From assembly GCA_021413765.1 (NCBI GenBank), contig JAIOPT010000011.1, positions 1 through 64,000 on the forward strand: a DNA stretch of 64,000 bases, written 5' to 3'. Source of the DNA: Betaproteobacteria bacterium. GTDB lineage: Bacteria; Pseudomonadota; Gammaproteobacteria; Burkholderiales; Gallionellaceae. Positions 29,983 through 39,295 of this stretch are shown one piece after another (the first letter of the stretch is position 1; every line of letters starts with the position of its first letter). Both the position numbers and the translations under genes were made by a program. A model generated the notes under the pieces. It was given only the letters and a program-made list of their open reading frames with translations, did no database searches and had not been told where the DNA came from.

Positions 29983-30162
29983 ATATAATCCTAGTAAATT
30001 CGCAGAATTGAACTATCGCATGAAAACATGAAAACAAGTTAGGTGCACGACAAATGGTGCCTCTACCAACACACCTTCACATTGATGCCTGCCAGACAAG
30101 ATACCTTGCAATCACCCATGTACACGAATTAATGAAACATTTGGTTTGACGACTAATTAATT

Positions 30163-30861
30163 ATGACCGCGATCACTTCCAACTTGCAAGCTGTCAATCA
30201 TGCTATTGCACAGGCTGCGTGCATGGCTCATCGGTGCAAGGAAAGTATTAAGCTACTGGCGGTGAGCAAGGGTTTTTCTGCTGTTGCTGTATGCGAAGCA
30301 TACCAGGCAGGGCAACGCGATTTCGGTGAAAGTTATGTTCAGGAAGCCTTGGATAAAATTGAGTTGCTCCGTGACTTGCCGATACAGTGGCATTTCATCG
30401 GGCCGGTGCAGAGCAATAAAACGCGGGGCATTGCAACGCATTTCGCATGGGTACACAGCATTGACAGGCTAAAAATCGCTGAGCGCCTGTCAGCACAGCG
30501 GCCAGCCAGGTTGCCGCCACTAAATGTATGTATACAGGTTAATGTAAGCGGAGAAGCCAGTAAGAGCGGCGTAGCGCCTAGCGGATTGCTGGAGCTGGCA
30601 AAGGCTGTGGCAAGTTTGCCACAACTTAAGTTGCGCGGGCTGATGGCTATTCCAGCGCCTGCTGAAGGATTGGAGGCCCAACGCGTACCCTTCGCCAAAA
30701 TGCGCGAGCTTATGCACCAGATCAATATGCAAGGATTGGCACTGGATACATTATCGATGGGAATGTCGCATGATTTCAGTGCGGCAATACTGGAAGGGGC
30801 GACTATCGTGCGAGTTGGAACGGCAATCTTTGGTGAAAGAAATTACGGAGGAAATCAATGA
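30163..30861 (+). CDS. yggS: YggS-family PLP-binding protein (PLP homeostasis)
   Basis: A 232-residue single-domain fold-type III PLP protein. The PLP lysine lies in LLAVSKGFSA (about residue 30). Other family motifs are FGESYVQEALDK, WHFIGPVQSNKTR, VNVSGEASKSG, GLMAIP, LSMGMSHDF and VRVGTAIFG. These proteins buffer pyridoxal phosphate and affect amino-acid pools rather than catalysing a known reaction. It overlaps proC by four bases, the usual pairing. Confidence 0.95.
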   Translation: MTAITSNLQAVNHAIAQAACMAHRCKESIKLLAVSKGFSAVAVCEAYQAGQRDFGESYVQEALDKIELLRDLPIQWHFIGPVQSNKTRGIATHFAWVHSIDRLKIAERLSAQRPARLPPLNVCIQVNVSGEASKSGVAPSGLLELAKAVASLPQLKLRGLMAIPAPAEGLEAQRVPFAKMRELMHQINMQGLALDTLSMGMSHDFSAAILEGATIVRVGTAIFGERNYGGNQ

Positions 30862-31673
30862 AAGTTTGTTTTATCGGAGGAGGTAACATGGCGGCCGCAC
30901 TCATGGGCGGCTTGCTAAAACAGAATTTTGTTGCCGCGCAGATATGCGTAGTAGAAGTCAATGTCAGCCAGCATGCCAAGTTACACGATGAATTTGGGGT
31001 GCATGTGGTAGCCGAATTGGAGGTGGGGGTGGCGGGCAGTGATGTGATTGTATTGGCGGTCAAGCCGCAGCAGTTGCACGGGGTCGCAACCTGTCTGGCG
31101 CCATTGTTGGCTGGGCAATTACTTATCTCGATAGCGGCCGGTATTCGCGCCGCTGATCTGGCGCATTGGCTGGGTTCGCAAAACATTGTGCGCGTCATGC
31201 CCAATACGCCCGCCTTAATTCAGAGCGGAATTTCTGGCTTGTATGCGCTGCCTGCAGTGAGCAAGGTGCAGCGCGACACAGCACAAACCATACTCGCTGC
31301 AGTGGGCAGCACGATATGGCTACAAGACGAAGTAATGATGGACGCGGTTACTGCGGTATCTGGCAGTGGTCCAGCCTATGTGTTTTATTTTATCGAGGCG
31401 CTACAACAGGCGGCCAGCGAACTTGGCTTCGATGCAGAAACGGCTCGCCATTTGGCAATCAACACTTTCAGCGGTGCAGTTAAACTTGCCGATGCCAGTA
31501 GCGATGATGTGAGCGTGTTGCGCGCACGCGTTACTTCCAAAAATGGTACTACCGAGAGCGCTGTGCTCAGCATGGAAGCCAATGCGGTCAAGCAACATAT
31601 TGTGACGGCGGTGCAGGCTGCAGCAACGCGCGCCAGGGAAATGGGAGACGAACTGGGAGGTGCGCCATGCTGA
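30858..31673 (+). CDS. proC: Pyrroline-5-carboxylate reductase
   Basis: Catalyses the last step of proline synthesis. The 271-residue protein has the N-terminal NAD(P) motif FIGGGNMAAALMGG, AVKPQ (about 72-76), VRVMPNTPALI, and the family signature region around VTAVSGSGPAYVFYFIEAL and VTSKNGTTESAVL. The length is normal. It overlaps yggS upstream and yggT downstream, so all four genes are translationally coupled. Confidence 0.97.
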   Translation: MKVCFIGGGNMAAALMGGLLKQNFVAAQICVVEVNVSQHAKLHDEFGVHVVAELEVGVAGSDVIVLAVKPQQLHGVATCLAPLLAGQLLISIAAGIRAADLAHWLGSQNIVRVMPNTPALIQSGISGLYALPAVSKVQRDTAQTILAAVGSTIWLQDEVMMDAVTAVSGSGPAYVFYFIEALQQAASELGFDAETARHLAINTFSGAVKLADASSDDVSVLRARVTSKNGTTESAVLSMEANAVKQHIVTAVQAAATRAREMGDELGGAPC

Positions 31674-32230
31674 GAGAAGCACTACAATTTCTGTTTGACA
31701 CTTTGTTGCAGCCGTTCGCTGTCATATTGCTACTGCGCTTCCACTTACAATGGCTACGCGCGCCAATGCGCAATCCATTGGGTGCATTCATTATGACGCT
31801 TACCAATTTTCTGGTACTGCGAGCGCGCCGGTTTATTCCTTCTGCCAGGGGCTTCGATATCGCCACCTTGCTTCTGGCTTTCGTGGTAGAGGTGATTTAT
31901 CTCGCCGCTACGCTCTGGTTACAAGGTTTGCCTATTGATTTTTCCGTGCTCGGACTGCTTATGTGGACAGTGGTCAAGTTACTCAAGCTCAGCCTATACT
32001 TACTTATGGCGGCGCTGTTTATTCAGGCACTATTATCGTGGTTTAATCCGCATTCACCGATGGCAAGTTTGATGGCCGCGGTGACGCAGCCCTTCCTTCT
32101 GCCCCTGCAACGGCGTATCCCGCCCTTCGGTAATATAGATTTCACCTTGCTACTGCTACTTATCGTGTGCCAACTTATCCTCATCGTACCGCTGCATTGG
32201 TTGGAAAGTTTAGTCTTAAGTCCGTTTTGA
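31667..32230 (+). CDS. YggT-family membrane protein
   Basis: A 187-residue integral membrane protein with two YGGT repeats. The first half has MTLTNFLVLRARRFIP and the second ALFIQALLSWFNPHSP and LQRRIPPFGNIDFTLLLLLIVCQLIL, read here as RRIPPFGNIDFT. About four to five membrane spans are predicted by eye. Family members are linked to division-septum or osmotic functions and chloroplast membrane assembly. The exact role is unknown. It overlaps proC by seven bases. Confidence 0.9.
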   Translation: MLREALQFLFDTLLQPFAVILLLRFHLQWLRAPMRNPLGAFIMTLTNFLVLRARRFIPSARGFDIATLLLAFVVEVIYLAATLWLQGLPIDFSVLGLLMWTVVKLLKLSLYLLMAALFIQALLSWFNPHSPMASLMAAVTQPFLLPLQRRIPPFGNIDFTLLLLLIVCQLILIVPLHWLESLVLSPF

Positions 32231-32532
32231 ACGTGTGGTATCGCCGCGAAGGAGATGTCATTACGCTGGTGTTGCATGTTCAGCCGGGTGCCAAACGCAC
32301 AGAGGTGATCGGCTTGCATGGTGATGCACTGAAGATTCGCTTAGCCGCTCCACCCATTGAGGGACGTGCCAATGAAGCGCTGCTGCGCTTTATTGCTGGT
32401 AGCTTTAATGTTCCACTACGCAACGTCGAGTTAAAGCAAGGGGTATTGTCACGCCATAAAGTAGTGCTGGTAAGTAGCAGCACATTGGCACCTGAGAGCT
32501 TACTTAATTCTAAAAGTTTGTTCAAAATATAA
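32227..32532 (+). CDS. DUF167 (YggU-like) small protein
   Basis: A 101-residue protein of the DUF167 family with VWYRREGDVITLVLHVQPGAKR at its start (read WYRREGD and HVQPGAKRTEV), then LKIRLAAPPIEGRANEALL and HKVVLVSS. I placed the start at TTG 32227, which overlaps the yggT stop in a TTGA arrangement. A GTG at 32233 is an alternative. The function is unknown, but association with yggT-proC-yggS is conserved across proteobacteria. Confidence 0.9.
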   Translation: MNVWYRREGDVITLVLHVQPGAKRTEVIGLHGDALKIRLAAPPIEGRANEALLRFIAGSFNVPLRNVELKQGVLSRHKVVLVSSSTLAPESLLNSKSLFKI

Positions 32533-32631
32533 TAAAAAAATTGGTTAAACTGAAAATGGTTTAGAGGCATAAAATATTTTAACCGCTCATACTGATATTT
32601 TAACCATTGGTCAGTATCTGGCCGATGGATT

Positions 32632-32659
32632 TTGAGGGATGGCTGATTTCTGGTAAAGT
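32632..32659 (+). promoter_or_regulatory. Candidate sigma-70 promoter for the M23 peptidase gene
   Basis: TTGAGG (32632-32637) and TAAAGT (32654-32659) are separated by 16 bases. They would start a transcript carrying the inverted repeat at 32681-32701 in its leader. Both boxes deviate from consensus. Confidence 0.3.
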
Positions 32660-32680
32660 CGCAGATAATTCGAAAAATAG

Positions 32681-32701
32681 TTCTCATAACATTTATGAGA
32701 A
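32681..32701. promoter_or_regulatory. Perfect 9-3-9 inverted repeat before the M23 peptidase gene
   Basis: TTCTCATAA-CAT-TTATGAGAA is a perfect palindrome with nine-base arms, ending 21 bases before the ATG at 32723 and just ahead of the CAGGAG ribosome site. It could be an operator for a dimeric regulator or a leader hairpin. There is no T-run, so it is not an intrinsic terminator. Confidence 0.6.
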
Positions 32702-32722
32702 TGCGGTAGCCAGGAGACGTAA

Positions 32723-34036
32723 ATGTTAAGCCCAAACAACCTGACACAAGAAAAAAAATTAAAGCTACGTTGGCTCGTTGCTTTATCCAGCCTACCCTTG
32801 CTTGGCGTGGTCACTGCATTTGGAATTGTACCGCAGCCTGACAATACCTATACACCCCTTACAATGGTCGCAGAAGAAATCGTCCTGCCCCATGACACTC
32901 TAACTCTTACTAGTGCTACCAATTCCAAGGCCACCACATTCTGGCGCAATGAACGCGTACAACGTGGGGATACAGTAACTGAGCTCCTGCGCCGTATGCA
33001 AGTAGAAGACTCCTCTGCAAGCGAATATCTGCGTCGCGATCAAGCCGCAGCATCCTTCCGCCAACTTGCCGTAGGTAAATTTGTGCAAGCTGAAACCAAT
33101 GCGGATGGTAGTCTTATAGCGTTGCGTTACCTTGATAATAAAGGCAGCCAGATTGTTATTGAGAAAGGGGTCAGCGGCCTCAAAACCAGCATACAGCCCC
33201 CCCTGCTTGAACAACGTCTGCTCATGCGTTCTGGCGAGATTAGCAGCACTTTGTTTGCTGCGACCGATGCAATTGGTCTGCCGGAATCGACCGCCAACCA
33301 ATTGGCTGAAATTTTTGGTAGCGATATTGACTTCCATCGTGACCTACGCAAAGGAGATAAATTCAGCGTGGTTTACGAAATGGATTACAACAACGGCGAG
33401 CCGGTTCGTGCTGGACGTATTCGGGCTGCCGAATTCATCAATCAAGGCGTGAGCTACCGCGTGGTGTACTTCAAGGCTGACAGCAGCCATGGTGATTATT
33501 ACACACCAGATGGTAAGAGCATACGGAAGGCATTTTTGCGCTCACCACTTGAATTTTCACGCGTTAGTTCTGGTTTCAGTCTGTCGCGCTTTCACCCGGT
33601 GCTGAACACTTGGCGTGCGCATAAAGGCGTGGATTACGCCGCAGCGCTAGGTACTAAGGTTAAGGTAACTGCCGATGGGACTGTATCCTTTGTCGGCAAA
33701 CAAGGCGGTTATGGTAATGTTGTGATGGTGGAGCATCAGAGCCGACACACCACCGTGTATGGACATTTATCTCGTTTTGCAAGTGGCTTGCGCCGCGGCC
33801 AGCGTGTGGGGCAGGGGGATATTATTGGTTTTGTCGGTATGACTGGCTTGGCCACGGGGCCGCACTTGCATTATGAATTCATGGTTAATGCTCAACATCG
33901 CGACCCCTTGCGTGTTGCGTTGCCGAATGCCGCCCCACTAGACAATATGCAGAAGCTTGCCTTCCAAGAAGCTACCCGCAGCCTGACCGCACGCTTAGGC
34001 TTGTTGCGCGACACTAATTTGGCTAAACTTGACTGA
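32723..34036 (+). CDS. M23-family (LytM/MepM-like) murein endopeptidase
   Basis: A 437-residue envelope protein with an N-terminal signal anchor (residues 16-36, LRWLVALSSLPLLGVVTAFG). A LysM-like/OapA region has RVQRGDTVTELLRRM, a second N-terminal domain follows to about 285, and the M23 domain contains zinc ligands HKGVDYA (about 298-304) and HLHYEF (about 378), with YGHLSRF between. MepM-type enzymes cut peptide cross-links to allow wall growth. It overlaps anmK by eight bases, coupling cross-link hydrolysis with recycling of anhydro-muramic acid. Confidence 0.93.
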   Translation: MLSPNNLTQEKKLKLRWLVALSSLPLLGVVTAFGIVPQPDNTYTPLTMVAEEIVLPHDTLTLTSATNSKATTFWRNERVQRGDTVTELLRRMQVEDSSASEYLRRDQAAASFRQLAVGKFVQAETNADGSLIALRYLDNKGSQIVIEKGVSGLKTSIQPPLLEQRLLMRSGEISSTLFAATDAIGLPESTANQLAEIFGSDIDFHRDLRKGDKFSVVYEMDYNNGEPVRAGRIRAAEFINQGVSYRVVYFKADSSHGDYYTPDGKSIRKAFLRSPLEFSRVSSGFSLSRFHPVLNTWRAHKGVDYAAALGTKVKVTADGTVSFVGKQGGYGNVVMVEHQSRHTTVYGHLSRFASGLRRGQRVGQGDIIGFVGMTGLATGPHLHYEFMVNAQHRDPLRVALPNAAPLDNMQKLAFQEATRSLTARLGLLRDTNLAKLD

Positions 34037-35165
34037 ACAAAGTCGCGTTAAGCAGATTCAAATAGCTCAGAATCGTTCTGAGTTATATATAGGCATCATG
34101 TCTGGCACCAGCCTAGACGGTATTGATGTTGTCTTAGTTGATTTCTCCACCAGCTCCCCCAGGTTGCTCGCCACCCACTTCCAAGCTTACGGAAGGAAGC
34201 TCAAAGACGCGCTACTAGTCCTACACCACCCTGCAAATGATGAGCTACATCAGATGCAGTTAATCAGTAATGAGTTGGCGAGCTTGTATGCGGCAGCAAC
34301 GGCAATCTTACTGCGAACAGCAAATATCACGCTTGATCATGTACGAGCTATTGGCTGCCACGGACAGACTATACGCCATTGCCCGAGCCAAGGTTATACT
34401 CTGCAACTGGGCAATGCGGCCTTGCTGGCCGAATTGAGCGGCATTACTGTAGTTAGTGATTTCCGCAGCCGTGACATTGCCGCAGGAGGACAGGGCGCCC
34501 CGCTCGTTCCCGCTTTCCACGACAGGTTATTGCGTCACCCAAGCATTCATCGTGTGATTGTGAATATCGGTGGCATCAGTAACCTTACTGACCTTCCACC
34601 TAAGCGTCATACTACAGGCTTCGATTGTGGCCCAGGCAACATGTTGATGGATGCATGGATTGCTCTACAGTGTGGGGAGCTTTATGATCAGGATGGTGCG
34701 TGGGCTGCCAGCGGACAGATCATTCCAGCGCTGCTACAGACGCTGCTGGACGAACCTTTTTTGCATGCCGTGCCGCCAAAAAGCAGTGGGCGTGATTTGT
34801 TTAACTTGGCTTGGCTGAACAGCAAACTACGAGGTGACGAAGCGCCTGTCGATGTACAGGCTACTCTGCTCGCATTCAGCAGTCGCGTTATTTCAGACGC
34901 AATCCATCTTTTTTGTGGCGGCGCGCAAGAGGTTTATTTGTGTGGTGGTGGTGCACATAATCAAGCTTTAGTGCGAAACATGCGCATCTCCTTGCCGGAT
35001 TGCCTCATTCAAGCGACTGACACACTAGGCATGGGTGTTGATTGGCTGGAAGCTATCGCTTTTGCCTGGCTGGCACAGCAGCGTTTACAAGGTGATGCCG
35101 TCAATTTGACCGCCGTTACTGGTGCACGCCATCCCTGCATACTAGGCGCGATTTATTCGGTTTAA
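34029..35165 (+). CDS. anmK: Anhydro-N-acetylmuramic acid kinase
   Basis: Phosphorylates and opens anhydro-MurNAc released during peptidoglycan turnover. The 378-residue protein has the ATP motif IGIMSGTSLDGIDVVLV (about 22-38), GCHGQTIRH, VSDFRSRDIAAGGQGAPLVPAFH (read DFRSRDIAAGGQGAP), NIGGISNLT, FDCGPGN and CGGGAHN. The only start upstream of IMSGTSLDG is the TTG at 34029, which overlaps the peptidase gene by eight bases and adds a slightly long N-terminus. Confidence 0.95.
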   Translation: MTEQSRVKQIQIAQNRSELYIGIMSGTSLDGIDVVLVDFSTSSPRLLATHFQAYGRKLKDALLVLHHPANDELHQMQLISNELASLYAAATAILLRTANITLDHVRAIGCHGQTIRHCPSQGYTLQLGNAALLAELSGITVVSDFRSRDIAAGGQGAPLVPAFHDRLLRHPSIHRVIVNIGGISNLTDLPPKRHTTGFDCGPGNMLMDAWIALQCGELYDQDGAWAASGQIIPALLQTLLDEPFLHAVPPKSSGRDLFNLAWLNSKLRGDEAPVDVQATLLAFSSRVISDAIHLFCGGAQEVYLCGGGAHNQALVRNMRISLPDCLIQATDTLGMGVDWLEAIAFAWLAQQRLQGDAVNLTAVTGARHPCILGAIYSV

Positions 35166-35338
35166 TTTCTTTTCATTTGTGATGGCAGTCGTAGCTTCTT
35201 TGCTGGGAATCTCATGCCAGCTGCGTGTTTGCTCTTATCTATTGGAAGTGTAAGGCAGTTTTAACAGGCAATTGCGACATAACCCACTTAATTCGACTCC
35301 AGTTTGTTCGCTTTAGGCTCATACCACATTAGACAATG

Positions 35339-36484
35339 CTATTTAGCGATGTGCTTGCTTTCGATAGGTACAATATAGCCATCTGTGTACCACAGATAAA
35401 GCAATTCAAGTGCTTCCCCCGATAGGCCCGCAGTGAAGTCGAGCTGGCGCGCATCGGCGAGAGAACGTAATTCTCGATAAGCGTATTTGCCGACGATGTG
35501 TGCCGTACCGTTAATGAATACCACACCGTTATGACATAACATCTGCGTTTTCAGAGCCATCGCCACGCCGCGGGTTTGTACCGCTTGTTTGAAGCGAGCA
35601 CGACTAAGTGGCTTCACAGGCGGATCAAAAAATATATGCGGCTTAGGGTCGCTGAGATAGCTACCGATGAAATTGGCAATGTCGCGCTTAGTCCATTGTA
35701 CCCGCCGGATGATCTGCTCCACTTGACGAAGCATATCTGTGCCAATTTCTGAGGGATGGCGTTGAACTTTTAGATCTGGATCGGCATACATGCCGTCCAA
35801 GCAAACCCGATCCTGCAAGTACACCAGAAACTGTTCCGCCAATTCCTGATAGGTCGGGGTGCGGAAACCAATGGAATACGTCATGCAATCACTCTCGGCG
35901 ATGCCATTATGAGCATAATGCGGCGGCAGATAGAGCATGTCGCCTGGTGCTAGCACCCATTCCTCTTCCACTTGGAAGTGTTGCAGAATCCTCAATGGGG
36001 CGCCTTCTACCAAAGTATGATCCTGCTGCGCAGAAATTTGCCAGCGACGATGCCCCGAGCCTTGTAAAAGAAACACATCATAAGAATCGAAATGCGGGCC
36101 AACGCCTCCCCCTTTGGGGGCATAACTCACCATCAGGTCATCCAAACGCGCATGCGGTATGAAGCTGAAATTTTGCAATAGCGCGGCAGCTGTTGGCAGG
36201 TGCTGATTAACTCCTTGCACCAGCACAGTCCACTTACTCTTTCCCAAGCTATCGAACTTTGTCGCTTTAAATGGACCATCTTGCACTTGCCACTGACCGT
36301 GCCGTTGGGTTACGAGGCGTGACTGCACATCTTCAGTACAAGCCAAGGCGAATAACTGCAACTGATCAAGCAACCCATTGAATTGCGAGAATGCCTGGCG
36401 AATGAGTAAGGGTTTTTTTTGCCAGTAATCGCGCAAAAACTCCTTTGTCGTTAACCCGCCAAGCATGGAGGAATCGGTTTTCAT
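35339..36484 (-). CDS. JmjC/cupin ribosomal oxygenase (YcfD/RoxA-like)
   Basis: A 381-residue Fe(II)/2-oxoglutarate oxygenase of the ROX family, whose E. coli member hydroxylates an arginine of ribosomal protein L16. The JmjC metal motif is H-x-D in GVGPHFDSYDVFLLQG, with the distal histidine probably in LPPHYAHNGIA. DYWQKKPLLIRQAF at the N-terminus and the winged-helix C-terminal part (LSRARFKQAVQTRG) match the family. The start is the ATG at 36484 (MKTDSSMLGG), though no clear ribosome site precedes it and an ATG at 36466 is possible. It converges on anmK. Confidence 0.9.
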   Translation of the reverse strand: MKTDSSMLGGLTTKEFLRDYWQKKPLLIRQAFSQFNGLLDQLQLFALACTEDVQSRLVTQRHGQWQVQDGPFKATKFDSLGKSKWTVLVQGVNQHLPTAAALLQNFSFIPHARLDDLMVSYAPKGGGVGPHFDSYDVFLLQGSGHRRWQISAQQDHTLVEGAPLRILQHFQVEEEWVLAPGDMLYLPPHYAHNGIAESDCMTYSIGFRTPTYQELAEQFLVYLQDRVCLDGMYADPDLKVQRHPSEIGTDMLRQVEQIIRRVQWTKRDIANFIGSYLSDPKPHIFFDPPVKPLSRARFKQAVQTRGVAMALKTQMLCHNGVVFINGTAHIVGKYAYRELRSLADARQLDFTAGLSGEALELLYLWYTDGYIVPIESKHIAK

Positions 36485-36737
36485 AAAATATATTATACCG
36501 ATACCAATGCACACAAAAATACTTTCGTTCAAATGAAGCCAGATTTAATTTGCATTAAAAGTGCAACCTTTAGTGCGGGAATCATTTTGTAGGATAATTA
36601 ATAAATGTATCATATGGCGATTTGGTAATTTCGCAATAAATATGGACTATCTGAACTATTATTTTCAGATGCAGAATCTAAAGTCTGCATAAAATAGAGT
36701 ATGCTTTATGAAAAAATGGACGAAGATAAAGAGGAAG

Positions 36738-36872
36738 ATGAACATAAAAAATTTCAAACAGCCCCCCACTTTTGTGATCGACAAGCAAAGCAAGTTACGC
36801 CATGCCTTGCATAGTGTTCACGCACACGACCATGCCGATGAAATTCTAAATTTGATAAAGGAGTTGAAATGA
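36738..36872 (+). CDS. Small unknown protein coupled to slyD
   Basis: A 44-codon gene starting at ATG 36738 with AGAGGA four bases ahead. A longer in-frame ATG at 36708 would give 54 residues. It reads NIKNFKQPPTFVIDKQ, then a histidine-rich LRHALHSVHAHDHADE and ends LNLIKELK. The stop overlaps the slyD start in an ATGA arrangement, strong evidence for translation. I do not recognise the family. The several histidines, together with the metal-binding SlyD partner, suggest metal binding, but this is speculative. Confidence 0.7.
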   Translation: MNIKNFKQPPTFVIDKQSKLRHALHSVHAHDHADEILNLIKELK

Positions 36873-37354
36873 AAATTGCAAAAGACACTGTTGTATCGTT
36901 GCGCTATGAGTTATTTGATGCAAACGGCAGCCTGTTGGAAAAAACAGAAGACCCCATCAGCTATCTGCACGGTGGCTATGACGGCATATTTCCGACTGTG
37001 GAAGAAGCGCTACATGGCAAGGATGTAGGTGCTGAACTTAAAATTACGATGGAGCCAGACGATGCTTTTGGAGAGTATGAGCATGACCTAGTACGCGTTG
37101 AGCCGCGTAATTTGTTCCCGGATGAAATTACCATCGGCATGCAGTTCGAGGGGGGCGTGGAAGAGGGCGACGATGACGATTATTCGCTCTACACTGTTGT
37201 GGATGTAACTGATACCGAAGTGACCGTAGATGGTAATCACCCGCTAGCTGGCAAAACACTAAACTTTGTGGGTATCGTTACCAATGTGCGTGCTGCTACT
37301 GCCGAAGAGCTGGAGCATGGCCATACGCATGGCGAGGGCGGGCATCATCACTGA
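36869..37354 (+). CDS. slyD: SlyD-like FKBP-type peptidyl-prolyl isomerase
   Basis: A 161-residue isomerase and chaperone. The split FKBP domain has VVSLRYELFDANGSLLE, YLHGGYDGIFPTVEEALHGKDVG (read HGGYDGIFPTVEEAL), the inserted IF chaperone domain (about 70-125), and NHPLAGKTLNFVGIV. The C-terminus HGHTHGEGGHHH is a short metal-binding tail like that of SlyD, which helps nickel delivery. The tail is shorter than in E. coli. It is coupled to the small gene in front and precedes hisC after 130 bases. Confidence 0.93.
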   Translation: MKIAKDTVVSLRYELFDANGSLLEKTEDPISYLHGGYDGIFPTVEEALHGKDVGAELKITMEPDDAFGEYEHDLVRVEPRNLFPDEITIGMQFEGGVEEGDDDDYSLYTVVDVTDTEVTVDGNHPLAGKTLNFVGIVTNVRAATAEELEHGHTHGEGGHHH

Positions 37355-37484
37355 TACCACTTATTTATTTAATTACGATTGGTTGGTCAAATAGAACTGA
37401 ACATAGTACAGAAGCACAAAGGAAATTAACCAGAATGTAGCGCGATTAGGATAAAATGCTGCTGTCTAACAGCATCGATAATTC

Positions 37485-38579
37485 ATGTCCTCTACCAACC
37501 TTGTCGTAACACCTGAAAGCTTGCTCCGTCAAGAAGTACTCGATCTGCAAGTTTACCCTGTGTCCGATAGCACTGGCATGGTCAAATTGGATGCGATGGA
37601 GAATCCTTATCCATTGCCACAGTCATTGCGTGAGGAGATCGCCAGTCTGGTTGCGGATGCCCCCATTAACCGATACCCTGACGCCGATGCTCAGCGGCTA
37701 AAGGCCAGCATCCGCGCCGTGACCGGCTTGCCTCAGAGCTTGGATATGTTATTTGGAAACGGGTCGGATGAGATCATTCAATTGTTAGCGATGGCGGTCG
37801 CTAAACCGGGTGCTACATTATTGAGCGTCGAGCCGTCATTCGTGATGTATAAAATGATTGCGGCATTCACTGGGATGCAGTATGTCGGCGTGCCGCTGAC
37901 AGAAGAGTTTGCGCTGGACTTGCCTGCCATGCTGGCTGCCATGCAACATCATCAGCCTGCGCTAATATTTTTGTCTTATCCAAATAATCCCACTGGAAAT
38001 CTGTTTGATGCGGAAGCTATTGCTCAAATTATTGAGGCTGCCCCCGGCTTGGTGGTGGTGGATGAAGCCTATTATGCTTTTGCCAATGCTAGTTTGATTC
38101 CTATGTGGACGCGTTACCCAAATCTGCTGGTGATGCGCACATTCTCCAAGCTTGGCATGGCTGGTTTACGTCTGGGCTTTTTGGTGGGTAGCAAGGTGTG
38201 GCTAACACAGTTAGAAAAGCTCCGTTTGCCGTATAATATTAATATGCTGACGCAACGGGTGGCGGAAAAATTGTTGCAGTATCATGATGTGCTGCTGCGG
38301 CAGGCCGAGCAGATCAAACAGGATCGTGCTTGGTTATATGAGCGACTGGTTGGGGTGCCGGATGTGCGACCTTATATGAGTGACGCCAATTTCATCTTGT
38401 TCCGTGTGATGCATGCTGATAAGATTTTTCAGGGACTGAAAAAGCGGGGCGTGCTAATTAAAAACTTGAATAAATCCCACCAGCTATTGGTTGATTGTCT
38501 GCGCGTTACGGTGGGCACTCCGCAGGAGAATGAGCAGTTCATCAGGGCATTGCAGGAAAGTATTCATCAATTTGTTTAG
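37485..38579 (+). CDS. hisC: Histidinol-phosphate aminotransferase
   Basis: A 364-residue fold-type I PLP aminotransferase for the seventh step of histidine synthesis. It has [12 protein letters not shown] near the N-terminus, [28 protein letters not shown], and the PLP lysine in [14 protein letters not shown]. It begins the his run here. hisG and hisD, often directly upstream in related bacteria, are not in this position. Confidence 0.97.
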   Translation: MSSTNLVVTPESLLRQEVLDLQVYPVSDSTGMVKLDAMENPYPLPQSLREEIASLVADAPINRYPDADAQRLKASIRAVTGLPQSLDMLFGNGSDEIIQLLAMAVAKPGATLLSVEPSFVMYKMIAAFTGMQYVGVPLTEEFALDLPAMLAAMQHHQPALIFLSYPNNPTGNLFDAEAIAQIIEAAPGLVVVDEAYYAFANASLIPMWTRYPNLLVMRTFSKLGMAGLRLGFLVGSKVWLTQLEKLRLPYNINMLTQRVAEKLLQYHDVLLRQAEQIKQDRAWLYERLVGVPDVRPYMSDANFILFRVMHADKIFQGLKKRGVLIKNLNKSHQLLVDCLRVTVGTPQENEQFIRALQESIHQFV

Positions 38580-38599
38580 GCTATCCGTTAGGGAAAATT

Positions 38600-39187
38600 A
38601 TGCGTAGTGCGCAGGTTGCTCGTAACACCCTGGAAACTCAGATCACCATCAAGCTGGATTTAGATGGTAGCGGCAAGGTCAAATTCGATACCGGATTGCC
38701 TTTTCTCGAGCATATGCTTGATCAAGTTGCACGTCATGGCATGATTGATTTGGACATCGTTGCCAAGGGTGATCTTCACATTGATGCGCATCACACAGTC
38801 GAGGATATCGGCATCACTCTTGGTCAAGCATTTAACCAAGCGGTAGAAGACAAAAAGGGATTGCGTCGTTACGGCCATGCTTATGTGCCACTAGATGAAG
38901 CGTTGTCGCGCGTAGTGCTGGATATTTCCGGTCGCCCCGGTTTGGTATTTAATGTGAATTTTGTGCGTTCCAACATAGGTGAATTTGATGTGGACTTGGT
39001 CCATGAATTTTTCCAAGGCTTCGTCAATCATGCGCTGGTAACATTGCATATCGACAATCTGGTTGGTAAAAATGCTCACCACCAGGCGGAAACTGTGTTC
39101 AAGGCATTCGGTCGTGCTTTGCGCATGGCGCTGGAAGTCGACCCTCGTATGGCAGGCATGATGCCCTCCACGAAGGGTACACTGTAG
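38600..39187 (+). CDS. hisB: Imidazoleglycerol-phosphate dehydratase
   Basis: A 195-residue monofunctional dehydratase without the N-terminal phosphatase half found in enterics. Metal-binding histidine motifs are present: [34 protein letters not shown] and [17 protein letters not shown] (read GKNAHHQAE). It follows hisC after 20 bases in the same operon. Histidinol-phosphate phosphatase must be encoded elsewhere. Confidence 0.97.
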   Translation: MRSAQVARNTLETQITIKLDLDGSGKVKFDTGLPFLEHMLDQVARHGMIDLDIVAKGDLHIDAHHTVEDIGITLGQAFNQAVEDKKGLRRYGHAYVPLDEALSRVVLDISGRPGLVFNVNFVRSNIGEFDVDLVHEFFQGFVNHALVTLHIDNLVGKNAHHQAETVFKAFGRALRMALEVDPRMAGMMPSTKGTL

Positions 39188-39295
39188 AGACTCTTAAGAC
39201 GCTTCAATAAACAAAGCAATAAATAAGATAATGTGCTCAATAAAATTGAGTGTTGCATGCCATGGATCTAGGTTTTTAAAAAGTCACTTGCAGCT

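Noticed and set aside
34029-34100. anmK TTG start as an unusual feature
   Set aside because: TTG is a normal minor start codon and the overlap with the peptidase gene is ordinary.
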